Shown here: positions 1 through 6,927 of the stretch, piece after piece
Layout: each line of letters opens with the position of its first letter
Numbering within the stretch: the stretch's first letter is position 1
Assembly: GCA_020341875.1 (NCBI GenBank)
Contig: CP070839.1
Span: 96,788 to 108,855, forward strand
Source of the DNA: Candidatus Zixiibacteriota bacterium
GTDB lineage: Bacteria; Zixibacteria; MSB-5A5; SM1-73
DNA: 12,068 nt
Reading direction: 5' to 3'
The notes under the pieces: model-generated
What the model was told of the DNA's origin: nothing
Databases searched by the model: none
The model's input: the letters and a program-made list of their open reading frames with translations, nothing else
Program-made: the position numbers and the translations under genes

Positions 1-107
1 GTTCACCCTGAAGGGATTCACCCTGAAGGGGTTCACCCTGAAGGGATTCACCCTGAAGGGGTTCACCCTGAAGGGATTCACCCTGAAGGGGTTCACCCTG
101 AAGGGAT
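1..107. repeat. 15-bp tandem repeat array (continues off the left edge)
   Basis: Seven perfect head-to-tail copies of a 15-bp unit, [G/A]TTCACCCTGAAGGG, fill positions 1-105. The first base alternates strictly G, A, G, A, so the higher-order period is 30 bp. An eighth copy decays after about two bases. A separated partial copy (ACACCCTGAAGGG) lies at 141-153. The unit carries a short imperfect palindrome, CCCT-GA-AGGG. Since 15 is a multiple of three, two plus-strand frames stay open through the array, reading VHPEG/IHPEG or FTLKG. The VHPEG frame is open from base 1 to a TAA at 220-222, so the tail of a repeat-rich protein entering from outside cannot be excluded. I prefer a non-coding minisatellite beyond the 3' end of mutL, because sequence after the repeats does not look protein-like. 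There are no unique spacers, so it is not CRISPR. Confidence 0.9.
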
Positions 108-108
108 T

Positions 109-141
109 TCCCTCGATCCTGAGATCTTCGGGATCGAAGGA
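109..141 (-). other. 11-bp-stem hairpin downstream of mutL
   Basis: TCCCTCGATCC at 109-119 and GGATCGAAGGA at 131-141 are inverted around an 11-nt loop. Read as minus-strand RNA, all 11 pairs form with one G-U wobble; on the plus strand the same position is a C-A mismatch, so the minus orientation fits better. It lies about 100 nt past the mutL stop and has no T-run after it, so it is not a classical intrinsic terminator. It could be an mRNA 3'-end stabiliser, a weak terminator or a REP-like dispersed hairpin. The rest of 142-244 shows only the partial 15-bp repeat copy and nothing else I recognise. Confidence 0.5.
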
Positions 142-244
142 CACCCTGAAGGGCATTCAGCCCTGCCGGTGTTGAATTTCAACCACCCTCACTTCCCTCT
201 GGCAACGCTGATCTGGCATTAATCCCGGGCGCGCGGCCGGAGGC

Positions 245-2083
245 TCAACTTCTCCCGAATTTCTTATTCAACTCCTCCAAAGAAAGTTTAATCACGGTGG
301 GGCGGCCGTGGGGGCAGGAGTATGGTTCATCCGTGCTGAACAACTGCTTCACCAGACAACGCATCTCCTCCATGCTGAGCCTCTCCCCTGCCTTTACGGC
401 TCCGTGGCAGGCAAACGACTTTGCCACTGCCTTCACCCGATCCTTCTCCAGCCTTCCCTCCTCTTCCAGTTGGGCCAGGATCTCCTTGAGAAAAACCTCT
501 CCGCTTTTGTTTCTGACGAGCGTCGGCACTGCCGTCACCAGAATAGACCTCCCTCCGAAGTGCTTGACTTCAAATCCCAGCCGCCGGATCAACTCCTTGT
601 GCTCATCCAATATCTGATACTCCTTGGGAGAAAGCTCCGAGACTGTGGGGAAGAGAACCTGCTGGGCTGAGGCCTGTCTGCCGGTAAGGTTCCGTAAGGC
701 CTCCTCATACAGAATCCTCTCGTGGGATGCATGTTGATCCAATACCACCAGGCTTCCTTTGGCCTGGGAGAGAATGTAGGTATCGGCCAGTTGCCAGTAA
801 TTGACAGCTCCCGATTCAATCTTCTGCGTGCTCGAGCTCTCTCTCTCTTTCGCCCCGCCAGCATGGTGGCGGGGTGTCTCTCCTGCTGCCTTCTCCTCAG
901 TTTCGGAGAGAAAGCTTCTCTGGGGCAGACCTTCAGCGTCCGGCCTCTTGGAGCCCGAAGGAGAGGGTCTTATGGTCGGGGTCTCCTGTTGATAAGCTTC
1001 ACGCTTTTGATCGACAGTACCCATCTTCCTGAAGGCACCGGGGCGGAAGGCATCCTCCCCTCCTTCTCTCGTCGAAAACTCCGGTATCGTCTGCGGAGAT
1101 CCCAGAGTCTCTTTAATTCTCTCTAATACCAGATCGTGCACTCTCCTTTCGTCGGTGAACCTCACCTCATGTTTGGTGGGATGCACGTTCACGTCCACCA
1201 GGTGGGGGTCGATCCGGATAAAGATTATGGCGAGGGGATACTTTCCCTTGGGTAGAAGCTCCCCGTATCCTGCCTGCACCGCATGATAGAGCGATTTGGA
1301 TACGATCGACCTTCGGTTTACGTACAGATAGAGCTCCGCTCGATTTGAGCGAGCTATCTCCGGCTTCCCCACAAAGCCGCTGACGGTGAGCTGCCCTTGT
1401 TCAGCTTTGATCTCGATCATCCTCTCAAGCTGATTCTTTCCAAAGACGTCCTCCATCCTTGGTCTCAGCGCATCGGCACTGGCGAAGTTGAACAGCTCTC
1501 GTTGGTCGCTTTCAAGCCTAAAGGAGATCTCCGGATATGCGATGGCGAATCTGGTCAACAGATCGACTACCCGCCTGGTCTCGGTCAGCACCGTCTTTAA
1601 AAACTTCCTCCGTGCCGGCACGTTATAGAACAGTTCTCTGACCACCACCGAAGTCCCCACCGGCGCCCCCATCTGCTTCTTTTCCCTTACCGTGCCGCCC
1701 TCTATCTTAAGACGTGTTCCGCTTAGATCATCGGCGGTTCGGCTAAGCACGTCCAAAAGAGACACGGATGCGACGGACGGCAGAGCTTCCCCTCGGAATC
1801 CCAGGGTGGATATCCCAAAAAGATCGTCCACTCCTTTAATCTTGCTGGTGGCATGCCGCCGAAACGCCAATGCCGAGTTCTTTTCATCCATCCCCACACC
1901 ATCGTCGGTTACCCGGATGGATTTCATTCCGCCTTTTTTGATCTCCACGCTGATGTTTTTCGCTCCGGCGTCGATTGAGTTCTCCACCAACTCCTTAACC
2001 ACCGAGGCTGGACGTTCCACCACTTCACCGGCGGCGATTTTGTCCACCAGGTCTTCGGGTAATATGGTTATGTCTTGTCGCAT
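245..2083 (-). CDS. mutL: DNA mismatch repair protein MutL (endonuclease type)
   Basis: MutL couples mismatch recognition by MutS to strand incision and removal. The 612-residue protein has the N-terminal GHKL ATPase motifs: KELVENSIDAGA (catalytic E31, Mg-binding N35), DDGVGM at 60-65, GFRGEAL at 95-101 and FYNVPARRKF near 152. A low-complexity charged linker spans about 330-425. The C-terminal domain holds the endonuclease motif DQHASHERILYE at 449-460, matching DQHA(x)2E(x)4E, plus ACHGAVKAG near 558 and CPHGRP at 590-595. It should therefore nick DNA itself without MutH. QQVLFP at 474-479 resembles the beta-clamp contact QxxLxP of Bacillus MutL. I chose the ATG at 2083 because family homology starts there (MRQDITILP). 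The frame stays open to 2197, but those 38 codons lie in repeat DNA and antisense to the neighbouring gene. No clear Shine-Dalgarno precedes 2083, which fits an altered leader. Confidence 0.97.
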   Translation of the reverse strand: MRQDITILPEDLVDKIAAGEVVERPASVVKELVENSIDAGAKNISVEIKKGGMKSIRVTDDGVGMDEKNSALAFRRHATSKIKGVDDLFGISTLGFRGEALPSVASVSLLDVLSRTADDLSGTRLKIEGGTVREKKQMGAPVGTSVVVRELFYNVPARRKFLKTVLTETRRVVDLLTRFAIAYPEISFRLESDQRELFNFASADALRPRMEDVFGKNQLERMIEIKAEQGQLTVSGFVGKPEIARSNRAELYLYVNRRSIVSKSLYHAVQAGYGELLPKGKYPLAIIFIRIDPHLVDVNVHPTKHEVRFTDERRVHDLVLERIKETLGSPQTIPEFSTREGGEDAFRPGAFRKMGTVDQKREAYQQETPTIRPSPSGSKRPDAEGLPQRSFLSETEEKAAGETPRHHAGGAKERESSSTQKIESGAVNYWQLADTYILSQAKGSLVVLDQHASHERILYEEALRNLTGRQASAQQVLFPTVSELSPKEYQILDEHKELIRRLGFEVKHFGGRSILVTAVPTLVRNKSGEVFLKEILAQLEEEGRLEKDRVKAVAKSFACHGAVKAGERLSMEEMRCLVKQLFSTDEPYSCPHGRPTVIKLSLEELNKKFGRS

Positions 2084-2091
2084 AATGGCTA

Positions 2092-2143
2092 ATGACGGAT
2101 GACGAACGATCAATGACGAATACTTAATGACGAATGACGAATT
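2092..2143. repeat. Left heptamer-rich flank of the four-helix-bundle cassette
   Basis: This stretch is built from variants of a 7-bp unit, [A/G]ATGACG, for example two near-copies at 2091-2104 and AATGACGAATGACGAA at 2127-2142. Its outer end, ATGACGGATGACGAA (2092-2106), is a perfect 15-bp inverted match to 2568-2582 on the other side of the four-helix-bundle gene. It fills the whole gap between that gene's stop and the mutL ATG, so it supplies the entire mutL leader. Confidence 0.8.
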
Positions 2144-2510
2144 ATACCTTCTTCCTAAGGGACGAGATGAATGCGCCGAGTTGCTTCGAAAGATCATAGA
2201 CTTGGTCTAACAGCACACTGAAGCTCTCCTCATTTATGTAGCCCAGGCCAGAAGAAACCTGCAATTGACTTCTGACCTCGCCAGGAGACCCTTTGGCGAT
2301 ATACGGAAACTGGACAAATTCTCTTTTTAACCCTCTCTCAAATCCCTCGGCGATATTGCCGGAAATGGAAATTGACGCTCTACGAATCTGGTCGACTAAA
2401 CCATAATCCCTGCGGAATTTGGCATCTTTGGTGATGCGATATGTTTCAACTATCAGATTTTCAGCCGATTTCCAGACCGGCATATCCTCAAATCTTTCAT
2501 AAACCGGCAT
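2142..2510 (-). CDS. Four-helix-bundle protein (23S rRNA intervening-sequence family)
   Basis: The 122-residue product matches the S23/IVP-type four-helix-bundle family (PF05635/TIGR02436). Diagnostic stretches are FEDMPVWKSAENL at 7-19, QIRRASISISGNIAEGFERG near 41-60, then EFVQFPYIAKGS and a predicted last helix ending in SSLRKKV. Length is typical. Members occur inside 23S rRNA intervening sequences, as the Avd accessory protein of diversity-generating retroelements, and as orphan genes; the orphan function is unknown, and no rRNA or reverse transcriptase is in this window. The ATG at 2510 is the only sensible start: an in-frame TAA lies 15 nt upstream, and GGAG abuts the start codon with almost no spacing, so initiation may be poor. 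It separates the TPR gene from mutL and is flanked by inverted repeats. Confidence 0.9.
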   Translation of the reverse strand: MPVYERFEDMPVWKSAENLIVETYRITKDAKFRRDYGLVDQIRRASISISGNIAEGFERGLKREFVQFPYIAKGSPGEVRSQLQVSSGLGYINEESFSVLLDQVYDLSKQLGAFISSLRKKV

Positions 2511-2520
2511 CTCCGTCGCG

Positions 2521-2582
2521 CATTATCCGTGATTCTTCATCCGTCATCCGTCATGCTTTATCTGTCATTCGTCATCCGTCAT
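2521..2582. repeat. Right heptamer-rich flank of the four-helix-bundle cassette
   Basis: Plus-strand GTCATCC / GTCATTC heptamers, seen at 2535-2554 and 2564-2582, are the reverse complement of the units in the left flank. The terminal TTCGTCATCCGTCAT (2568-2582) pairs perfectly with 2092-2106. The last five sense codons of the TPR gene (M-T-D-D-E) and its TGA stop at 2565-2567 are read from this repeat, so the repeat supplies the present C-terminus of that protein. Confidence 0.8.
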
Positions 2583-3761
2583 AGGCTTTTCTGCCTGCTC
2601 AAGCGATTCTTCCGCTCTCTTTATACTCTCCGCAACCATGGCAGCCTCTTGTTCGGCTCCAATCTCTGTGAAGATTTTCAGTGCCTGGTTGGCGGACTTC
2701 AGACCTTGCTTGGTATCTCCGCTGGCCATGTTTATCTGGGCCATGGCCATCAGAGTCATGGCTTCGCTGTACCGATCGTCGAACTTTCTGGTTATCTCCA
2801 ACACCTCCTGAAACTGATCTAAGGCCAACTGCAGGTTTCCCCGGCGTTTCTGAATCTCACCCACGTCGCTTAGAACCCGGGCCTTGTTTCTCAGGTCACC
2901 TGTCTCTTGGTGGATTTCCAGCGCCTGCTCAAAGTGGGTCAAAGCGTTGTCATCATCCCCTCTGGCCTCGTGCAACTTGCCAAGTTGGCGCAGGAGATTT
3001 GCCTCAGCACCTCTATTTCCCATTTCTCTGTAAATCACTAACGCCTGGCCGAGACTCTCCAGAGCTTCATTCGGCTCTTCAAGACGTCGATAGAGCTTGC
3101 CTAGGCTGAAGAGGGCGCTGGCCTGGCCCATTTTGAAGCCCGCCTTTCTGTTCAGGAGAACTGACTTTTTATAGCTCTTCTGGGCTTTCTCCAGTTCACC
3201 CTTCTGCTCATGAATCCAACCGATGGTCAGGTGGTTTTGAGCCTCCCCTCTTTTATACCCGGTCTTCTTGTCTATCTTCAGGGCCTGTCGGTAGTAGTCC
3301 AGCGCCATGTCTGCACGACCCAGGCTTTGGTGTGCCCACCCGATGTTGCTCAGCTGACTGGCCTCGCCTTCCGCAAAGTCTATGTTTCTGCTTATCTCCA
3401 GGGCTTCCTGATAATGGATCAGAGAGCTGTCGGCGTCCCCCCCGGTCTGTCGAATCCGGCCGAGATGGCTCAGTTGACTCATCTCTCCCAGGGGGTGGTC
3501 GATCTCCCTGAAGATGCTCAAGGCCGCCAGGTGGTATGCAAATGCCCTATCCAGATCCCGCTTGGCCTGAAAAAGCCGCCCCAAGTTCCCGAGCTCCAGG
3601 GCCTTTTCTTCTTTGCTTCCAAACTTCTGGTGGAGGATTAAAGCCTTCTGGTGCAGGCTCTGCGCGCTGTCCAGATTACCGGATAGCTGTTGGATCAGGG
3701 CAAGGTTACCCCAGGCTGCGGCGCCGGCATCACCTGTTTCCATCCTATCGGCAAATGCCAA
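2565..3761 (-). CDS. TPR-repeat protein, C-terminal part (downstream of an in-frame TGA)
   Basis: This is the larger part of a membrane-anchored TPR protein whose N-terminus is encoded at 4187-3816. Both parts share one frame, separated only by the TGA at 3813-3815. It contains about nine consecutive TPR units with a 40-residue period, as in kinesin-light-chain or LGN-type arrays, for example around WGNLALIQQLSGNLDSAQ, LGNLGRLFQAKRDLDRA, LSNIGWAHQSLGRADMA and LSDVGEIQKRRGNLQLA. Such arrays bind partner proteins; no enzymatic domain is visible. If translated separately, it would start at the TTG at 3761 or the ATG at 3743, neither with a good Shine-Dalgarno, so restart looks weak. Its last residues (MTDDE) come from the flanking repeat of the four-helix-bundle cassette. 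Either the gene is disrupted or the TGA is read through. Confidence 0.8.
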   Translation of the reverse strand: MAFADRMETGDAGAAAWGNLALIQQLSGNLDSAQSLHQKALILHQKFGSKEEKALELGNLGRLFQAKRDLDRAFAYHLAALSIFREIDHPLGEMSQLSHLGRIRQTGGDADSSLIHYQEALEISRNIDFAEGEASQLSNIGWAHQSLGRADMALDYYRQALKIDKKTGYKRGEAQNHLTIGWIHEQKGELEKAQKSYKKSVLLNRKAGFKMGQASALFSLGKLYRRLEEPNEALESLGQALVIYREMGNRGAEANLLRQLGKLHEARGDDDNALTHFEQALEIHQETGDLRNKARVLSDVGEIQKRRGNLQLALDQFQEVLEITRKFDDRYSEAMTLMAMAQINMASGDTKQGLKSANQALKIFTEIGAEQEAAMVAESIKRAEESLEQAEKPMTDDE

Positions 3762-3779
3762 AGCCCGTCGGTACAGACC

Positions 3780-3815
3780 CTCCGCTGCTGGGACGTTCTC
3801 CAGCAGCAGGAGTCA
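3780..3815 (-). other. In-frame UGA followed by a SECIS-like hairpin
   Basis: The TGA at 3815-3813 (minus strand) interrupts the first full TPR unit at about position 10 of the 34-residue motif, a hydrophobic site. The 33 nt directly after it fold as CUCC, bulged U, GCUGCUGG, loop AGAACGUC, CCAGCAGC, GGAG: 12 pairs with one bulge and an 8-nt loop with G at its second base. Bacterial SECIS elements sit immediately after UGA, often with a bulged U and a G at the start of the loop. Here the loop begins only 13 nt after the UGA, a little closer than in known examples, and the bulge is low in the stem. The stem also follows from CTG CTG and GCA GCG codons, so chance is a serious alternative. Confidence 0.35.
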
Positions 3816-4187
3816 GTTACCATTCAGAATCAGAAGCGCGGCCCTTTCGTCGTCCTGAGTTCTCAGCTGCAGGCACAGGTTGAAGTGGTCTATCGCCTCG
3901 GCGTATTCACCCATCTGGTACCGGGAATAGGCTTTTTCGAAGAACCCCCTGAGCCGGGCGCTCTCAGTCTGGGGCAGCCCGTCCAGATACTCTATCACCC
4001 CGGTGGAGATTCTCTCCGACTTCTTGATAATTTTGACGGTCTTCTCCGATGGCCCTGACGACAGGTTGCTCCAGACCAAATAGATGGCGACTAGTCCGAT
4101 CAGCACCCCTCCCACGATCGCCAGGTAGAGGCCTGTTTCTCGGCTCAGAAGCCCGGGTTTCTTTTGCCTCTCGTTACTTTTGGGCAT
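3813..4187 (-). CDS. TPR protein, N-terminal membrane-anchor part (ends at in-frame TGA)
   Basis: The 124-residue N-terminal segment of the TPR protein starts at the ATG at 4187, with AAGGA about nine nt upstream. A K/R-rich cytoplasmic head (1-18) precedes one membrane helix at about 19-40 (LYLAIVGGVLIGLVAIYLVW), so the remainder should face the periplasm. A first TPR-like unit follows (FFEKAYSRYQMGEYAEAIDHF). Translation then meets a TGA at 3813-3815 immediately after LILNGN. The same frame continues past it (LLLLENVPAAEGLYRRAL), completing a normal TPR helix pair, so the full gene would be 4187-2565, about 540 codons. The stop could be a genuine nonsense mutation, a sequencing or assembly error, or a recoded UGA. 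TGA ends other genes here, including mutL and this TPR gene itself, so a genome-wide code change is unlikely. Confidence 0.8.
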   Translation of the reverse strand: MPKSNERQKKPGLLSRETGLYLAIVGGVLIGLVAIYLVWSNLSSGPSEKTVKIIKKSERISTGVIEYLDGLPQTESARLRGFFEKAYSRYQMGEYAEAIDHFNLCLQLRTQDDERAALLILNGN

Positions 4188-4303
4188 ATGGGCTCTTCCT
4201 TCTGCTTGGCAAAAACGAGACCACGGCTAATCCCGAACATTGCCTGTCATTTCGGTCTGGCGAACTTCCGGGCAAAGAACCGATCAGCCTTAAGGGAGGT
4301 TTG

Positions 4304-6901
4304 TTATCCTTCTGCCTTTCTCTTCAACTCGTTCAGCTTATTAAGAGCTTGTATCGGCGTGAGTTTGTCCAGGTCCATCTTTTTCAACTCCTCCGCGATC
4401 AGATTATCCTTGGCCGAGAATATACTCAACTGATAGGCGGCCGGCTCGGAAACGGTTCTGCCTGCCTCCAGGGATGACATCTCCCCTGATTCTAAGTCCG
4501 ACAATATCTTTCTGGCTCGTTTCAGAACCTTGGCAGGAATTCCCGCCAGCCGGGCGACGTGGATTCCGTAACTGTCGTCGCATCCACCCGGTACGATCTT
4601 GCGCAAGAAGATTATCTCGCCCTCCCACTGCTTCACCGCCACCTGATAGTTCCGAACCCGCGGCAGGAATCGGGCCAGCTCGGTCAACTCATGGTAGTGC
4701 GTGGCGAACAGGGTCTTGGCAGAGATACCGGGGTTGTTGTGAATGTATTCTGTCACCGACCAAGCGATGGAGAGACCGTCAAAGGTGGAGGTTCCCCGTC
4801 CCACCTCATCCAGTAAGATCAGGCTCCTGGGGGTGGCATTATTCAAGATGTTTGCGGTCTCTATCATCTCCACCAAGAAGGTGCTCTGTCCCAGGGTCAG
4901 GTAGTCGGTGGCGCCCACGCGGGTGAAGATTCTGTCCACCAGGCCGATTTTTGCGGACTTGGCAGGGACGTACGATCCCATCTGAGCCAACAGCACCATC
5001 AGGCCCACCTGCCTCAGATACGTCGACTTCCCCGCCATGTTGGGGCCGGTGATGATATGGATCTGCTCTTTCTGGCCGTCGATCCTGGTGTCGTTGGGAA
5101 CAAAGCTTCCGGCCTCCAGAACGGTCTCGATAACCGGGTGCCGCCCCTCTTCGATCACGATCTCCTCGCCTGAGTCGATCTCCGGAAGGACGTAATTGTG
5201 CCGTTCGGCCACCTCCTTTAAGCTCAACAAGACGTCCAGAATCGCCGCCAACTCCGCCGTCCTCTGGATCTTTCCGGTATCCTCCGCCACCTTCGATCTT
5301 AGCTCCAAGAACAGATCATACTCCAGTCTGAATATCTTCTCCTCCGCTCCCAGAATGTGAGCCTCTCTCTCCTTGAGCTGGGGGGTAACGAATCTTTCGG
5401 CATTCACCATGGTCTGTTTCCGGACGTACTCCTGTGGCACCTTGGAGAGATGAGGCTTGGTTACCTCGATAAAATACCCGAAGACCTTGTTAAACCCCAC
5501 CTTCAGCGAGGGGATACCGGTTCTTTTCCTCTCCTCCTCCTGCAAGCCGGCGATCCACTGCTTGCTTCCCTTTATCTTTTGTCTGAGACTGTCCAGTTCA
5601 GAGGAAAAGCCGGACTTGACTATTCCACCCTCTGTCAAAACCAAAGGGGGGTCGTCCACCATGGAGTTCTCGATCAGCCTGACCAGATCAGAGGTATCCG
5701 GAAGATCCTCCCTTACCGAGATCAAGAGCTCTGAATCGGCGGCTTTCAACATGGACCTTATCCCCGGCATTAGTCGGAGAGAATCCCTCAGCCAGATTAA
5801 GTCCTTGGGGTTGACCTTTTCGCACCCGATCTTGCCGGCCAGTCTCTCCAAATCCGATATGCTTTTGATCTGTCCGGTTAGATCAGACGACAGACCTTTA
5901 TTCCGGATCAGTTCGCCGATCGCCCCTTGTCTTTCCCTGATCTTGTCCGGGTGCAGCAGGGGCCGGACGATCCAGTTCCTCAGAAGCCGGGCCCCCATGG
6001 CGGTCCTGGTTCGGTTGAGCAGGGAAAGCAGGGTTGGTCCCTCCTCCTCGCCCCTCAGGGACGATAGAAGCTCCAGGTTTCGAACGGTATTGGCATCAAG
6101 CACCATCAGCCCTTCCTCGAAGAAGGGGGATATCTTGTTGACGTGGGCAAGGAGAGATTTCTTGGTCTGCTTGAGGTAGGCCAGTATGGCGCCGGCTGCC
6201 GAAATTCCCAGCCTCATCTCTTCACACCCAAATCCGTGCAGGGAACTGACCTTTAGGTGCTCGAGCAGCATCCGGTAGGCGATGTCGTAGTCAAACTTCC
6301 AACCCTCCAGGGTGGTTAGCGTCGTCTCCGCCACGGACGATGTCAGGTTTTTTCTCTTTTCCTCCGGCCAGCCGTCGGTCAGGATGATCTCAGACGGGTT
6401 CAGTACACCCAACCTATCCAGCATCCTGGACTCTTCACCTTGATCCAGTTTGAACTCGCCGGTGGTCAGATCCAGAATGGACAGGCCCAGTCTCTTCCCG
6501 TCTCCGAACAGGCTGGCCAAGTAGTTGCTCTCGCCTCCGTCGATCACGCCGTCCACCGTGACCGTTCCCGGGGTGATTACCTCCACCACGTCTCTTTTGA
6601 CGATTCCTTTCGCCTGCTTGGGGTCTTCCACCTGTTCGCACACCACCACCTTCTTGCCTGCTCTGAGGAGCTTGGCCAAATACCTATCGCCGGCGTGGTG
6701 CGGGATTCCGGCCAAGGGGATCTTCTCTCCTTTGATTTGGCCCCTGGAGGTCAAGGCGATGCCCAGTATCCGGGACGCCACTTTGGCATCCTCGCCGAAC
6801 ATCTCATAGAAGTCGCCCATACGGAAGAAGACGATCTCTTCCGGATACTTGCTCTTGATCTTAAAATACTGCCGCATCAAAGGCGTAATGTCTTCTGCCA
6901 T
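4304..6901 (-). CDS. mutS: DNA mismatch repair protein MutS
   Basis: MutS is the dimeric ATPase clamp that recognises base mismatches and recruits MutL. The 865-residue product has full family length. Visible motifs are the mismatch-wedge Phe-x-Glu in GDFYEMF (F31, E33); the ATPase Walker A GPNMAGKST at 619-627; the signature loop TLGQSTFLVEM at 669-679; Walker B LILLDE at 694-699; and the FATHYHEL histidine motif near 732. QLSIF at 824-828 matches the beta-clamp-binding QL[SD]LF consensus. The C-terminal LTPIQALNKLNELK helix is usual for MutS1. I chose the ATG at 6901 (MAEDITPLMRQYFKIK) because it matches the family N-terminus; a TTG at 6952 would add 17 unconserved residues. Neither has a clear Shine-Dalgarno. 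A 116-nt gap follows before the TPR gene, in which I see no convincing terminator or gene. Confidence 0.97.
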   Translation of the reverse strand: MAEDITPLMRQYFKIKSKYPEEIVFFRMGDFYEMFGEDAKVASRILGIALTSRGQIKGEKIPLAGIPHHAGDRYLAKLLRAGKKVVVCEQVEDPKQAKGIVKRDVVEVITPGTVTVDGVIDGGESNYLASLFGDGKRLGLSILDLTTGEFKLDQGEESRMLDRLGVLNPSEIILTDGWPEEKRKNLTSSVAETTLTTLEGWKFDYDIAYRMLLEHLKVSSLHGFGCEEMRLGISAAGAILAYLKQTKKSLLAHVNKISPFFEEGLMVLDANTVRNLELLSSLRGEEEGPTLLSLLNRTRTAMGARLLRNWIVRPLLHPDKIRERQGAIGELIRNKGLSSDLTGQIKSISDLERLAGKIGCEKVNPKDLIWLRDSLRLMPGIRSMLKAADSELLISVREDLPDTSDLVRLIENSMVDDPPLVLTEGGIVKSGFSSELDSLRQKIKGSKQWIAGLQEEERKRTGIPSLKVGFNKVFGYFIEVTKPHLSKVPQEYVRKQTMVNAERFVTPQLKEREAHILGAEEKIFRLEYDLFLELRSKVAEDTGKIQRTAELAAILDVLLSLKEVAERHNYVLPEIDSGEEIVIEEGRHPVIETVLEAGSFVPNDTRIDGQKEQIHIITGPNMAGKSTYLRQVGLMVLLAQMGSYVPAKSAKIGLVDRIFTRVGATDYLTLGQSTFLVEMIETANILNNATPRSLILLDEVGRGTSTFDGLSIAWSVTEYIHNNPGISAKTLFATHYHELTELARFLPRVRNYQVAVKQWEGEIIFLRKIVPGGCDDSYGIHVARLAGIPAKVLKRARKILSDLESGEMSSLEAGRTVSEPAAYQLSIFSAKDNLIAEELKKMDLDKLTPIQALNKLNELKRKAEG

Positions 6902-6927
6902 GGCAAGGTTTGAAGCGTAATTCTTTC

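Larger units (their letters stand above)
2091..2583. mobile_element. Putative inserted cassette: four-helix-bundle gene between inverted repeats
   Basis: About 490 bp holding a single four-helix-bundle gene, bounded by heptamer-rich repeats in inverted orientation. The outermost 15 bp match perfectly (2092-2106 against 2568-2582). Just outside each terminus, one A separates the repeat from GGCT (2087-2090 and 2584-2587), a possible 4-bp target duplication. Excising 2091-2583 and one GGCT makes the upstream TPR frame continue TTA TGC GAC AAG ACA TAA, ending 16 nt into mutL, a normal operon overlap. No transposase or recombinase is present, so any mobility would rely on a host or trans-acting enzyme. 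That it is an insertion is inferred; the repeats are seen directly. Confidence 0.45.

Noticed and set aside
1..107. CRISPR array
   Set aside because: The 15-bp units abut directly with no unique spacers and are too short for CRISPR repeats.
297..2102. Plus-strand open frames opposite mutL
   Set aside because: They mirror the codon pattern of mutL, resemble no family and have no ribosome sites.
2084..2197. N-terminal extension of MutL as real coding sequence
   Set aside because: MutL homology begins at 2083. The extra codons are repeat DNA and antisense to a well-supported gene.
2142..2510. Diversity-generating retroelement (via an Avd-like four-helix bundle)
   Set aside because: No reverse transcriptase, template repeat or variable repeat is present in the window.
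4188..4303. Small gene or terminator between mutS and the TPR gene
   Set aside because: Only a 5-bp inverted repeat with a 13-nt loop and short frames overlapping the TPR start are seen; neither is convincing.
5357..6179. Plus-strand frames opposite mutS, up to 240 codons
   Set aside because: They lie entirely antisense to a fully conserved MutS and carry no recognisable domain.
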